Source: Talpa occidentalis
Lineage: Eukaryota; Chordata; Mammalia; Eulipotyphla; Talpidae
Assembly (NCBI RefSeq): GCF_014898055.3
Contig: NW_023603184.1
Location: forward strand, 33,975,359 to 34,039,358
Reading direction: 5' to 3'
DNA: 64,000 nt
Of the stretch, positions 23,171-35,610 are shown in pieces (position 1 is the first letter of the stretch; each line of letters begins with the position of its first letter). The notes below the pieces were generated by a model. The model was not told the origin of the DNA, did no database searches, and was given only the letters and a program-made list of their open reading frames with translations. The position numbers and the translations under genes are program-made.

Positions 23171-23739
23171 CTCTCTAAACATCATATCCAACTCTGACTC
23201 TTGTTTTTTTGTTCTGTTATTTTTGCACCAACTACAAGGCTCTGACGTGACCTTTCCTTACCAAGGAGATATAAAATCCCAGATTCTCATGCAGATTCAA
23301 GGGGAAGAGGTCAGGTAGACACTTAGCCTGCTTTCTACAGGGGCATACAAGTCAACCTGGCCTAGATGAAAAGTCTCCAAGTGTCTGAGCATGCCTCATC
23401 TAGAGTACATGTATTCTATACATTACACTAGAAGATGGGGTCAAAATTCAAGCTACTATATTATTGCTCCTCTCAGCCATGTACCAACAAACAGTAGTGG
23501 CCACAACTGGTACAAAAGTGGCCACCAAATAGTACTAGGACTATCTGATTTCACAGGTTAATTCTTTCAATTAACCTAAGTAAATAATTCCAGTCCTTTT
23601 AAAATTATTGCAGAGTTTAAAGAAAGGTTATAAAGCTGACATAACTGGTATCAAATCTGGACCAAAGAGCACTAATAAGGACCTACACTGAATAATGATT
23701 CAGAACCCCTACATTGGGAAAAATGAGTGAAAGTTGAAT
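23171..23739. other. unassigned sequence
   Basis: No gene or named repeat. Confidence 0.4.
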
Positions 23740-23910
23740 AAATGTTAGCTCTTAATTGTGATAAATGTAGCATAATAATGCATGATGTTAATCATAGGGG
23801 AAGGTAGGTGAGGAGTATATGGAATCTTTCTGTAGCATCTCTGTAACTTTTCTGTGAATCTAATATATTGTAAAATGAAAAGTTCATTAAAATATTAAAA
23901 TATGTTTAAA
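23740..23910 (+). mobile_element. old LINE-1 3' terminus
   Basis: 'gtgataaatgtagcataata', 'gaggagtatatggaatct' and 'cttttctgtgaatctaata', ending in 'gttcattaaaatat', resemble the last bases of an L1M 3'UTR. Confidence 0.5.
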
Positions 23911-24379
23911 AATTAGTAAGAGATGCCAATTTATAATGCTATACATACTGGAAAACTATATAATGTTATATAGGTTCTACAAACCAGAAAGCTGAGGTCA
24001 TCCTTGTCTGATTCCCCAACCCAAGAATGTCCCTGGCTGCACTGCAATTGACACAAGCAGGAACGATAAGCAAGATCCTGCACCATGCAGTATGTGGAAG
24101 GTCTCCTGCTCCAAAAAGCAGGTGCATCTTTCACTTTATACAGTGTCTCTGCTACACCATCATCCCACAACCACCTCAGATAATACAAAATGCTAGCATA
24201 TTCTGCAGCTATAAATCTGGTATGATGCCCTACCATTCATTTCTACCTGTAATATATGTGCTTGAGTCAAAAACAGACCTGAGAGACACCTGAAACTCTC
24301 TAGGGCAAATAGCATGGATTACATAGGGTAGGGGAGTGAGGGTACAGTTTCAAGTTTTCTCCTCATTGATTACAGACAC
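23911..24379. other. unassigned sequence
   Basis: Contains a 101-codon minus frame (23931-24236) and an 88-codon plus frame (24027-24293) without recognisable motifs. Neither is supported as a gene. Confidence 0.4.
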
Positions 24380-24480
24380 CATGATCAAAGAATTAATCCT
24401 CTCATCACTGAATCCGCAATGTCAGGCAAGGTTCTTAACACATAATACACATTTAATAAATGTCATAGAATATGTCTGTT
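24380..24480 (+). mobile_element. MIR or L2 terminal fragment
   Basis: 'aaggttcttaacacataata' then 'cacatttaataaatgtca' has the shape of an L2/MIR 3' end. Confidence 0.5.
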
Positions 24481-26159
24481 TAATTCATTTTCTAGTTTGG
24501 CTTTCCTAGACAGAAGATGCATGGAGAACGATGTAACAATGAACTTTGAATCATTGGATCATATAACTTCTCTTAGTAAATGAACATATTCACATACCAG
24601 TATTGTCACAGCTGAGTGAGCTAGATTTCCCAAAGTCTCCATCTCCTTCAATTTGATCTCCAGGACACAAAGGCCTTGTTCAGTCATGAGTTCTTCTTAG
24701 AGCAACTCCTAGGGCACCTTGACCTGAAATCAATAAAATTTCTATTTGTATCATCTTTTGTTTAAAATAAATTAGAGTAAGTGTGAGTTTCCTCCCTCAT
24801 CTACCTCTTCAGATGATTAGTGACCCTGAAAAGTGTTTCCATGCAGAAACACTTGGGAAAAGATCAAACAAATTTTGGAGAGCAAAGTCTAACAATTAGG
24901 ACCTAAGATTCCTGAGATATCAAAGGACTAAGGAGGGGTCTAATTGGTTCCTCAAGACGATAGCAGTTGGATCAGATATTGGCCCCCTAAGCCATCCACC
25001 ATTGTGTGAGCTCACAGAGGCATCAGTGATCTGAGCAGGGAACTTCCTTCAAACAGCTCTTCATCAGTGTGGGAGCAGTCGCCAGCATTGTTCTATGGGA
25101 TGGAGGCTGCATTTATTCTGGGTCTGCTCTTTTAATCCTCTGTGAGCCATCCACATGTGTAAGGCCTCTGGTCTATTATCGGAGTGTAATCTTTTCACTT
25201 TTCAAAATAGCTTCTCTCTGGAGCCGGAAAAGCTTAAATAGGGCACCAGAGTGCTAATCAGCTCCGGTTCGTGTGTGGGACTGGCAAGCCATCTGTGTAA
25301 CAGCCAAAACAGAGAAGCAAAGCTGGATTCCCTAGGTCTGACCCAGGGATGCAGTAATACACCTTCAGCGCCTGTTCCAAAGACACTGACTTGGGCTCCA
25401 AATAGCTTAAAATGAAAGCAGTGGTGGGGTGGGGGGGTGATCTACACTTCAATTGTGGGTAAACAGAACAGGCATCATGTACTGCTACAGTCAGAAGTTT
25501 CTGGGATAAATTCACTATTACAATATGAAAGAAAAGAGTACTTCTGAATCACCCACCTTTTGCCTTGATACAGAACACACAGGTTCAAGTCCTAGGATAT
25601 TCTCCTCCTTATTCACGCACGATTCATGTGCCCATTTTTATTTTATCATCATCTAAGTCCCTAAACATTGATTTCTTTTTTGTATCCCATCTTCACCATA
25701 ATAGTTTTCATATACTTCTTGCCCATTTTCTCCTTTTTTAAATGAAATAGTTTTTTCTTACATTGCTGTTGATTTTTGGACAATTTGTGATTTTCTCCTT
25801 CAGGTGTGATCACCCTTACTCTCCGATCACCAAAGCTTTACATTGAAAAGTGCTACATTTTTATACACAGTAATCCCATTTTCCTTGGGTTGATACATAT
25901 CTTTAGGACACACAGAAATTCATTTCCACCAGTTTTTGTTTTTAAATATAAGAGAAGAAAATACCTGTTTAATTCTCCTTGAGGGAAACTTATCATGGGA
26001 ATAGAGTCCGTCACCAAGTAGGTAACATCAGAAGGTGAGGATAAGTCATGTCTTACGCAGCATTAATAGTCAGAGACAGGGACATTCCCTTTCCAATATT
26101 CCACACACCCCACATCCAATCCAACAAGACATTCTGTTGGCTATACTTTCAAAATATAT
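24481..26159. other. unassigned sequence
   Basis: No supported gene in 1.7 kb. Frames at 25069-25257 and 25258-25515 are without domains. A G-rich run (25418-25438, GGTGGGGTGGGGGGG) is present. Confidence 0.4.
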
Positions 26160-27005
26160 TCAGAATTGCATTATTCTTCCTGCCTCTCCCACGGTATTGA
26201 GTAGCATGGTCTAAGCCATCATCAACTCTTTATTTCCCAAGTAATTCTGATGGACTACTAACTGCTCTCTTCTAATTCATCTCCCCACTGCAAAGACACT
26301 CTCCATGTGACAGATCAAAGTGATCCTTTTAAAACATGTCATGATGATGGCATTTCCCTGCTAGAAACTCATAAGTTATAGTTGCAGGTTAAAATAAAGG
26401 TCTTTCTTTTTTCAATTTTTAATTTTTGGGGGTTACATTTTCGTTCTCCCACATGTACACATGTTCCACTCACCCTTGCCGAACCACCTGTGCCAAGAGC
26501 CAAGGTGAAGTTTTGACCTTGGCCAAAGCCCTATATCTGATGCTCCCTTTGTCCTCTCCATAGCTATGAACTTACCTCTTACCAGGCCTGCTCCTCACTC
26601 TGTTCCAGTCTTTGTCTAGCAGTTCTTTCTACTGAGACACTCTACTCACCAGAAATAAACATGACTCTTAAGTTTCTTCCAATTTCTATTCAATTGTTAC
26701 GTAATTTGAGAAATCTTTCCTTATCACACTACAGGAAATATAACAGCCAGTACTCCTAGCCCCTTTTAAGATACTGCATTTTATTTTCCCTCATAGCACA
26801 ACTGTAAAACATATATATGCACACATATAATACACATACATATATTTTTATGTATTTTGTCTCTACTACCATAATTAGTACCAGAAATTAAGTTCTGTTA
26901 GTATTGAGACTTTGTTTTACTTACCAGTATATCCCTAGCACCTAGCATAGAGTCAGACACATAGTAACCGTTCAATAGATATTTACTGAACAAATGAATT
27001 AATGA
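26160..27005 (+). mobile_element. L2 LINE relic
   Basis: Left to right: 'tgacagatcaaagtgatcc', 'aaactcataagttatagt', 'tctccatagctatgaactt', 'accttactttgtttta'-like text, and the terminal 'atatccctagcacctagca', 'cacatagtaaccgttcaat', 'agatatttactgaacaaatg'. This is the L2 3' order with gaps. About 100 bp around 26400-26500 interrupts it and is unassigned. Confidence 0.75.
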
Positions 27006-28744
27006 AAATCATATTTGGTATTTTATGCAGGGAGAAAAGACAGAATTATTACTAAGAGACAAAACTATGGGCTTGAATCCAACAGGAGGGCTAGGGACTA
27101 GAGCAGAATCAAAATTAAATGGATTCATGGCTCAGAAGACTGAGTCTCACTTTTATTGCTCACCAGGTGTTTGACATGGGGTAAGTCAACTTGATTTGAA
27201 ACCAAGAAGCTGGTTGAGTAATTCACTTTGAGTAATCCACTTCATTCCATTTGGGAAAGTCAGAACATTTCCTAAATTCCAGCACCTGTTCCACTCTCTG
27301 GAATTTCTCAAGCTTCCACGGAAAATATCTTGTATTGTTTTCACCTCTGTGTTCCAACTGTTGGTGCCAAGCACAGAATGTGAATATGTAAAGGGATTGA
27401 ACTACAAGCATATCAGGAATCCCCTTTGCAGATTCTTGGAAGGTGGGATAGAAGTCCTGAGTCTGGATATGGGCTGGAGTTCTCTGTTGCTCTCCAACAT
27501 CCATTCACAATTATCTTCCTCTCTCTTGAGTCTCCGTAACCCTTTTCAACCCAATAGTCTATCTTGAAAGATAAGACAGAACCAAATGAGGACTGGGACA
27601 TCTACTTTTTGATTGTTCTCATAAATATTAGAACATGGTCTTCAAGCAGAGTCTGTTTTTTCTTAGACTGGGATCTGGGTGTTCTTTGTTTTTAATAGCC
27701 TATGGCTAAAAACAAAGCACCGCAGCATACAGATGTTTAAGTGGACAGTGCTTGGAAGACTGTGTCTGGTGATGTGCTCTTCTGCCACCTTTGAATTGTT
27801 TTTTAGTATCTGAACTGATCCCTCTACAGCCTCCTTGACATCTTCATGTGTATCTTCCTTTTCTTTGCTAATATATTTTGTATTATTTTTAATCAGAACT
27901 TTCCAATTCTAAGTCAACTTTTCAAAGTATTGTCACAAACTACAATTGTCTTTTGTACCTTTAGACCATCTACCATCTTCAAATATAATATTACCCTTTC
28001 AATTTTTCTCAACTTTTACATCACCAACAAATGCCTTATTATTGGTTAGAATTAGGCGGTCTAGATATTTTTGCTCAGGGGTAAAACATTTGACTGCAGA
28101 ATTAGGGCCTCTAATGGAGAAAGAGAACAATAGGAGATAAAAAATTTTCAAAACTTCTCTTATATCACACTTGCCTTTTCTTAATTCTTCCTGCTAAGAA
28201 GGAATATAGATTTAATTAGCTGGATCCAGTCCACTAACTTGGGCGGCATGTAATATTCATGAAGGGTTACTGCAGATTTAAAGATTTGCATGTATTGCTT
28301 CTCTCTCCTCTCTTTTGCACTTCTTTAGCAACATGGTAAGTTGTCTTAGGGCCACTCTATCCTGGTATGTTGAAGTAGAGATTTTGGGCTTCCAAGAAAT
28401 AGAGGACCCTTAAATCACATCCCCCAGAGCAATTTATAAAAATTCCCAACAAGTCTTTTGTTTTTCCATTATTCTTTCTAAGCAGATTTCTCTTTGGAAC
28501 TTCAGGGGAATATGTAGCTATTGTCTGGTAAGAAATTCAGTTATTCCTAGGTTCCCTGAAAATAGGAACACCTACATTTCACTAAATGCGACCATTTTTT
28601 TCCCCCTTAGGACATACTCCTTATTCTGTGCTTTGTCCCCCAGAATCTGTCTTCCTCTCACAGGAGTCATCCTGTTAGTGCCTCTGCGACTGTTCCAATA
28701 TCTAATCTATTTTTAGCTCCTCTAGACACCCTTCTCCACACATT
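27006..28744. other. unassigned sequence
   Basis: No gene is supported. Mutually overlapping frames on both strands at 27186-27601 and frames at 27846-28140 show no motif. No named repeat is seen. Confidence 0.4.
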
Positions 28745-28817
28745 TTTTTTAATAATTACCTTTATTGGTGCTATTTTCTTTTTTTATTTTTTGAACATCC
28801 TATTTTTCCACCTGAAA

Positions 28818-29188
28818 TCACATTTTATTTTATATATTTTTACATCATTTTTCATTTTTGTACAATGTATGCATTTTCATCTCGGTTATAGTCCCCATAC
28901 AATGCCCACCCCCCTTGTTTTGATCCTACTCCCTCCTCCTTCCCACCCCCAGCCCCCATAGTGTGTCTCTGGTTTACAGCTGCTTGTTGATTTTGATTTT
29001 TACTTTATTATAATTAGTCTTTTTTCTGGTCCCTTATTTAAGTTTAAATTCCTGCTATGAGTGAGAGCATCAGGTATTTTTTCTTTTTCTTTCTGGCTTA
29101 TTTCACTGAGCATGATCCCTTCCAGCTCCATCCATGTTGCTGCAAATTGCACGAGTTTATCTTTTTTTGATTGCTGAGTAGTATCAGT
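28818..29188 (-). mobile_element. 5'-truncated LINE-1 3' end
   Basis: It starts left with ATTTTATTTTATAT, then the reversed 3'UTR ('ttttgtacaatgtatgcat', 'ggttatagtccccatacaa', 'cagctgcttgttgatttt') and about 40 codons of the ORF2 end. It breaks at 'gctgagtagtatca'. It appears younger than its right neighbour. No clear TSD. Confidence 0.9.
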
Positions 29189-29660
29189 TAGGATTTCTCC
29201 CCTCTGGTGCAGCCACTGTATTTTTCCCATCACCCTCCACTGGATCTCCTCCTGCCTTGCTCTTTGCTCGCCCTCTCCTCTTCCTCCTTCCCTTTGGAGT
29301 GTCTCAGATCTATGGTCTGCTTTAAATGGTCGATGTGTTTTTGTCTGATCCCTTGTTTGGTTTTTCTAGATTCCACATATAAATGAAACCATCCAGTACT
29401 TATCTTTTTCCTTCTGGATCACTTTGCTTACAACAGTCCCTTCCAGGTCCATCCATTTGCCACAACAGGCTTATCTTTTTTGACCACTGAGTAGTATTCC
29501 ATTGTGTATGTACCATATCTTCTTCATCCACTCATCTGTTCTGGGGCATTTAGGTTGTTTCCATATCTTGGCTATTATAAATAGAGCTGCTATAAATAGG
29601 AGTGCAGGGTTCCTTTCAAACTAATGTTTTGTGCTCTTTGAGCAGATACCCAGGCACACT
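29189..29660 (-). mobile_element. older LINE-1 3' end, different subfamily
   Basis: A second 3'UTR ('ccctttggagtgtctcagat', 'gatcccttgtttggttttt') is followed by the ORF2 end again ('cattgtgtatgtaccatat', 'ctattataaatagagctgc'). Having two 3' ends in direct order shows two independent insertions. This one is more diverged. Confidence 0.85.
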
Positions 29661-30630
29661 CCTCATTCTTAATTAGGCTTTAATTCTTCTTTAGATCATT
29701 AGAATCCTGTATTTTCAGATTTACTATTTTCAATATTCTCTCCATTCTCTCTGAGTAGAGGAACTCTTCTTAAAACCTTTTATTTCCCATGATAACAGAA
29801 AGATCATCATACTTTTAATAAATATATACACATGTAAGTGGTGCCTATATGAGGGAACATCTCACCTGTTATTCTGTGTGTGTAATTCAGTCATAGAGTG
29901 CTTGTCATTTGAATGAGATGGTTAAATTTCTCAGCCTGCAAAATAAAGTCTTAGTCAATAAATAAAGAGTTGGGTCAAATTCTTACTTGAAAGCATTCCT
30001 AGTTTCAGTCACATTCCAAATGTCAGTCTGGTTTTTACACTAAAACCAGAATTTAAAAAGTGGACAATACATCTGCAATAGATGAATATGCAATATATAT
30101 GCAAAGTCCTCTTTGATCTACACTGAAAAGCGACCAGGTTTTTATGGAGTTATTGGTGCTGAGGTAGTAAAAAGTAAAACTGATATGTAGAGACTAAACA
30201 GAAACCAGGACAGAAGGGACACAAGATTTTAATGAGCTAGGTCAAATATATAAATCACCACAAATTAGGTATGATGGGATTGGATCCTTGGATTTTGCTA
30301 AATGAAATGTTTAGCATTTCATATACTTATTATTTTTCTATACTTTTCCTTTATATCTAACAGAGTCTTTGGGAATTTCACCCTGTCTTAGATCTGTTAA
30401 GCACAGTGACCTGGTGGTCTACAGGCCGAGAGAGGTGGGCGCAATTGTAGTGGGTAAGCGAGCCCTCCGAGGAGTGGCTGAAACTCAGGGCACACAGGCA
30501 ACACTTCTTTATGGCGCCCTCCACTCCTAGCAATTTTTTTCCCAAGGTGAACCATACTAAGTCTAGATGTTGCTTTAATTGATGAGGATAAATTATTTAA
30601 AACTTAGTCAAGCAGGAAGAAAAGCAGAGA
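29661..30630. other. unassigned sequence
   Basis: No gene or named repeat. A short GC-richer patch lies at 30410-30530. Confidence 0.4.
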
Positions 30631-30685
<55 letters not shown>

Positions 30686-30686
30686 T
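30631..30686. repeat. (AT)n(AC)n compound microsatellite
   Basis: Ten AT units are followed by about fourteen AC units and ATATACAT. Purine and pyrimidine alternate without a break for 56 nt. Confidence 0.95.
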
Positions 30687-32504
30687 CTATGACCTGATTC
30701 TAACGTCTGCTTAATGTCACTGGTGAAAGTAAATATTTTGTGTTCTTGAATGTCTGACCTGTGACCTGCCTGCTTTTCCCTTCCCTTTTTAGAACTGAGG
30801 CTCTGTCACATTCTTGTTAAGTTCAGTATTGGAATTCATTTTGTAATGATTCCCTAAATAAATCCCCAAACTGAGACTCTAACTCTGTTAGAGTAACCAA
30901 ACTTTAGAGTTAGAGTAACCAAACTTTCCAAATGTCAAAAGATCAGTCACCTCCAAATATCATTAAACTTGTCTTATCCCTTGCTATTCTTTGTCTACCT
31001 GTTAAGATACTGTGCCCCTCTCTTGGTTTTCTTTGACACAGGCTGTTCATGCGAAATACATTTTTTATGGGGTAGGAGGGGCGGGGAGGGCCAATGCTGT
31101 GATGCTAATGGTTCACATTTTTAAATTGTGACTTTGTTCTTTATTAGTATTCTGCATGTACAAGGACAAATCACACACAATCCACACATGAACAGCAACA
31201 CTATTAGAAACATAAATTACCAAAGTTGCAATTGCTATTCTATAATCCCTGATGTGAAATAAATATACAGAGCTAATACAAGAACTTGGAAAATTATCAA
31301 TAGTTTCTTTTCCAGAAGTGTCTTCCTCAGTAGTTTGAGGAGGCAGGGGTATTTTTTGGTAAGACTTGTGATCTATTTTCTGTAATCAGGATTTCCTGTG
31401 ATCCACCTATGGTAGGGAGAATCTCGTGTCCTTGTGGACACCTCCTACGGGGGCAGGTACAGTCTTCCTCCCTCACCATACTGATGCTCCCTGCCAACCT
31501 TAGCAGAAGCTGTTGTCTTCATGTCCATTTGGTATGTCTGTATCAAGGGAGTTCAGGAATCGACTACAATCTGAGTCACCGGATCATCCCCAACAAGGGC
31601 TTTCTATTGGTCTGTATAACATTACACAGGAGAGGATCATTTCTCTAGAACATTAGGTTCCATAAAATACCTGTGATTTAAAATACTCTTTAGGGGGTGA
31701 GGAGAAGATTGGGGAGAATGGAGACATGGCATGGAGAGGGGGCAAGGACCATACTTGCAAGTCAAGATGAAGAATGAATGAGTGGAAAGAAGTGGCTCCA
31801 AAACCTCTTGGAAAAGACCATGTAATAACAGTAGCCTACTTTAGATCTCTGGAAGTGCTGTGTACTAAATGAATGGCATAAAAGATGCTAACCGGGTTCA
31901 AGGTGACAGACTGGGCATATTTTGCCTTCCCTAATCCCTAAAGTAATAGTAAATATTACCATTTCCTAAAATAATAGTAAATAACACTCTTTAAATAGTA
32001 TAAACAATAGAGAAAAGAACAATAGACTATAGAGGGAAAGTGTAGGATGCAGCTCAAAAAAACTTTTTTAACCTATTTCTGGAAATAGATGGAAGAGTAT
32101 GGACAAATGCAATAAAGTGGAAGAAGTCATAGCCTGAACACAGTTGTAGGCTTCAGGGAAGAGGATATCTTATGCCTGGCAAAGTCCTACGATCAGAAAA
32201 TAAGGGTTAGATGTAAAGTCGAAAACAAAAAGGATTATTTAAAGATCAGTATACAGGGGCTTTCAGCCCTTGCTGTCCTAAGAAGAGCTCATGTAACCCA
32301 GTAGTTATCACCAGGAAAACTTACATGCACTACTAAGGAAGAACTAATCAGACTGTTGTCTCACACCAGTCAGACCTTAGTTTTCATAGTTTGCTCCCTT
32401 CCTAGGAATTGATGTTAAGCAAAAACTTCTAGTCCTTAAGCCCCTCCATATACAAAAAGCTCCTAATCACCTCTCTTATCCTGCCACTCTTAAATATGAG
32501 GAGG
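30687..32504. other. unassigned sequence
   Basis: No gene is supported (the longest frame is 79 codons, 31409-31648 plus, without a motif). It contains a local duplication at 30888-30927 ('ttagagtaaccaaacttt' twice) and a G-rich motif at 31069-31090. Confidence 0.4.
31069..31090 (+). other. G-quadruplex-type motif
   Basis: The runs GGGG-TAGGA-GGGG-C-GGGG-A-GGG satisfy the usual G3+N1-7 pattern with short loops, in AT-rich surroundings. Confidence 0.85.
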
Positions 32505-32945
32505 TGTTTTAATTTTCTACTAGCTGGTAACAAACTACCCCAAAACTCAGGGGCTTAAGACAACAAATATTTATTATCCCACATAGTTTCTGGAGGTCCA
32601 GAATTTAGAAGTGGCTTATTAGCAAGGTCATTCCAGTTCAGGGGCTGACATGAGGTTAAGTCCAGATTTTGGCTGGTACCACAGTGATATGAAGACTCAA
32701 GTGATGGGAGGATTCCCCACTACACTCTCTCACATAGTGGTTAGGTAAGAGGCCTCACTTCCTTGCCACATGGGCCTTTCCTCACGTCATAGTAACTTGC
32801 TTCCTCCAGCATGTGTGATCAAGAGAAAGGACGAAACAGGGAGCAGAAAGTCAAAGTGCCTTTTACGACCTAACCTATGAAATTATATATCATCATGTCA
32901 GCTGTGGTCCACCATCACGGAGACCAACCCTGCATAATGTGAGAT
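32505..32945. mobile_element. old LTR-like repeat, family not assigned
   Basis: 'gctggtaacaaactacccca', 'ggggcttaagacaacaaat', 'tagtttctggaggtccagaa', 'cttgccacatgggcctttcc' and 'ccttttacgacctaac' follow a widespread mammalian repeat that I recall as an old LTR-type element. No internal retroviral region is seen. The class is uncertain. Confidence 0.45.
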
Positions 32946-34230
32946 GGAATTAACCGGCTAAGATGATCACTGAGTGACATCACTGGGGACTATCCTGGAG
33001 GCTGGATGGCATAGCAGGGAAAAAAATAAAAGGATTACCAGACTTGGTGGGGGGGGCGGGCGGGGTAACCTGCAGCATAAAAGCTTGATGTAGTCAAAGC
33101 TTGAAGTAGTAGAAAGTGACTCCAGATAGTTCCTGAATGAAGTAAAAAAACAAGTTGCCACAAACAGTGATGCATCAGTGTCCTTAGATATATTTTACAA
33201 GCAGCAAAAAAGAATAGTGGGCCAAAAGAAGATGAGAGATAATAGGGAAAAAAGAGAATTTTGAAAATAGTGTTGCATTAGATAAAGACAGGTCCAAGAT
33301 GTTCTTTGCTATTCCGAGGCAGCCCGGAGATTGGGGCACCATCAGGTTAGCTCTAAGAATTGACTTGGGCTCTGAGTACATTTGCTGGAAGCGGATGTTG
33401 AAGAGATGCTACAGTTTGCTGGTTTTAGAATTAGTGCTGTATCTGAGGGTGATTTTCTAAGCCCATTCCTGGAAGTGCTGCATAACTGCAATTAGAATTG
33501 CTGTTTGCTTTGTTTTTATGGGGTAGGTATAACTGGACACAAAAGCATCCATGCTCCATTTATGAACCTGTAACACACCAAGAGTTAAACCTTAAGAATA
33601 TCCTCCTGTTGAGTGGGTCAAGAAGTATAATAAAGAGCAGTCTTTTCATTTTCATATCCCTCCCAAATTAGCTGTGTGACTAACAATTAGAATGGGCATT
33701 TGAAATAACTGTTCCCTAAAACAATACCAGGGACATGATAGAGCAACTGGCTTTCCAGGCAGGGAGAACATGTAATGAAATTAAACATGCTGGACAGTAG
33801 AACAAGGTTGTTGAACGCATTTCTAAGGCATGGGATCAAAAATGAATAAGTGGGAGACGGTGGATTGATTCACACCTGCCATTTCATCTGTTTGTCTGGA
33901 GTAGTTCGTAACTCAGTGCTATTAATCTGGAAGGATTTTGGGGGCACGTTCATATTTTGCCACCATTTACTGTTGTATCTCTTCTGGCTGCTACTACTAC
34001 TGTGATTATTACTGACAATAATATTAACACAGTGCTTATTAAATGCCCAACACTAAAAAAAAAAAAGAATATCCTCCTATTTTTCATATTTAAAGCTACT
34101 TATCCTTTTCCTGAAAACCTATAAATATCATTTGAATACCACTTAAAGTCTTTATTTCTACTCTTCATGCCAATACTGAGAATTGATATGTCTAAGTGTG
34201 GCACTAGGTGCTGCAGATATAATAATATAT
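32946..34230. other. unassigned sequence
   Basis: No gene is supported. A G-rich run at 33046-33065 (eight Gs, C, GGG, C, GGGG) could form a quadruplex. A short MIR-like piece lies near 33995-34055. Confidence 0.4.
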
Positions 34231-35039
34231 ATATTATTGTGAGAGTTGAGCTTACAACATACAGGTGACTGGCAATTTTACTACCTAATTAAAAAGGCAT
34301 GTGGTGGGGCAATCACAGGGAGTTATGATGTCTATAGGAAGAATTCCTCACTCAGACCTTCAGAGTGTGCAGTCAAGAAAGGTTTCCCACCTACTACCTC
34401 CCTCTAATTGAATTTGCTTTCAAAATATCTCTAGTATCATTTCTACCACACTGTGTCGCCAAACTATCGTCATCAGTTGTTTAGACTATTTCAAGAGTCT
34501 AATTAATAATGGTCTCTCTGTATCCACTTTTGTCCCTTTGCAATAATTTTTTCTACATAGCAGTCGCATATTATTTGGAAAATATAAATTTTAACATGTC
34601 ATTTTTTCTATTAAAAATATTCCTGTACTTCCCATTATTCTTCTAATAAAGATAAATCCCTTAACATTATTCAGCTATACCTGTATTTCTAGTTACAACT
34701 GAACTGAACATGTATCCCCATCACCTTAAGCCACACTGGTATTTATGGGCTATAGTCTGCATTTCTGTTATAGACTTTTATATATTATTTGCTCCTGAAT
34801 TTGGTATTTTCCCTTCCCTTCCTTGCCTTGTTAATTATACTTCGTCCTATAGATCATCATCTCCTCAGAAGACTTTCTCGACCTCCCTACATACTTGAAA
34901 ACAAAACTCACATATTTACAGTAACATGATTTTCTCCTTTATAATGTCTGTTACAGTTGTATTTCTTCTCTATTTGCAAGACTGCCTCACTAATGTCTAT
35001 CTTCCACGCTAGATTATATTTTTCCTAAGGTCAGGAGAC
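34231..35039. other. unassigned sequence
   Basis: AT-rich; nothing recognised. Confidence 0.4.
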
Positions 35040-35308
35040 ATATCAATTCTCTCTTAGGAACAGAGAGGATTGGGAGATGAGACTTGGAAGTGAAGCAAGA
35101 GTTGCATCATAAAGACTCATAGGTTAGGTTAGAGATATGAATTTGATTCTAAAATCAGCAGTTTTCCTATGGGCAATAAAATGGCATACCACGACTCTTT
35201 TTCTGGGAAAAGGACCAACTCTCAATATTGATCTCAATAACGATTCTAATTTTACTAGGTGACTCACAGAGGCAACAATAAGATTCCCTTCAAGAACATG
35301 GGAAAAAT
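35040..35308 (-). mobile_element. L2 LINE fragment
   Basis: 'gttgcatcataaagactcat', 'gatatgaatttgattctaa' and 'gggcaataaaatggcatac' resemble an upstream portion of the L2 3' region in reverse. Boundaries are uncertain. Confidence 0.5.
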
Positions 35309-35321
35309 GTTGCACATTGAG

Positions 35322-35597
35322 GGGCCTCCCTGGTGGCGCAAGGGGTTAAGCACCACACTATCAAGCAATCCGCAGCCTCTGCAGCACGAGTTCAATCCCC
35401 AACCAGCCAGGGAGCAACCCACATGATGCAGCAGACCTCTCCTGTCTGGCCCACTGCTCCCCTCAGCAGTGTATTTCAGTCAGTCTGCCTGTTCTGTTCC
35501 CCGCTCTGTCTCTGGTAAATCCTCTCAACCTCCGCATCTCTGGCCTGTACCCCAGCTCTAGTATGCATAAATAAATAAATCTTTAAAAAAAAAAAAG
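35322..35597 (+). mobile_element. tRNA-derived SINE (copy D, older subtype)
   Basis: The copy is complete, with head gggcctccctggtggcgca, box B-like 'gagttcaatcccc', older tail 'ggcctgtaccccagct', ATAAATAAATAAATCTTT and an A-run. A perfect 13-bp TSD, gttgcacattgag, lies at 35309-35321 and 35598-35610. Confidence 0.95.
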
Positions 35598-35610
35598 GTT
35601 GCACATTGAG

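Noticed and set aside
22977..23318. 113-codon plus frame beginning with polyGln, and minus polyAla/polyLeu frames
   Set aside because: They are created by the CAG tract inside a MER5A relic; flanking codons have no domain and no promoter or splice support is seen.
32505..32945. A retroviral gene region
   Set aside because: Only LTR-like text is seen; no gag, pol or env similarity is present nearby.
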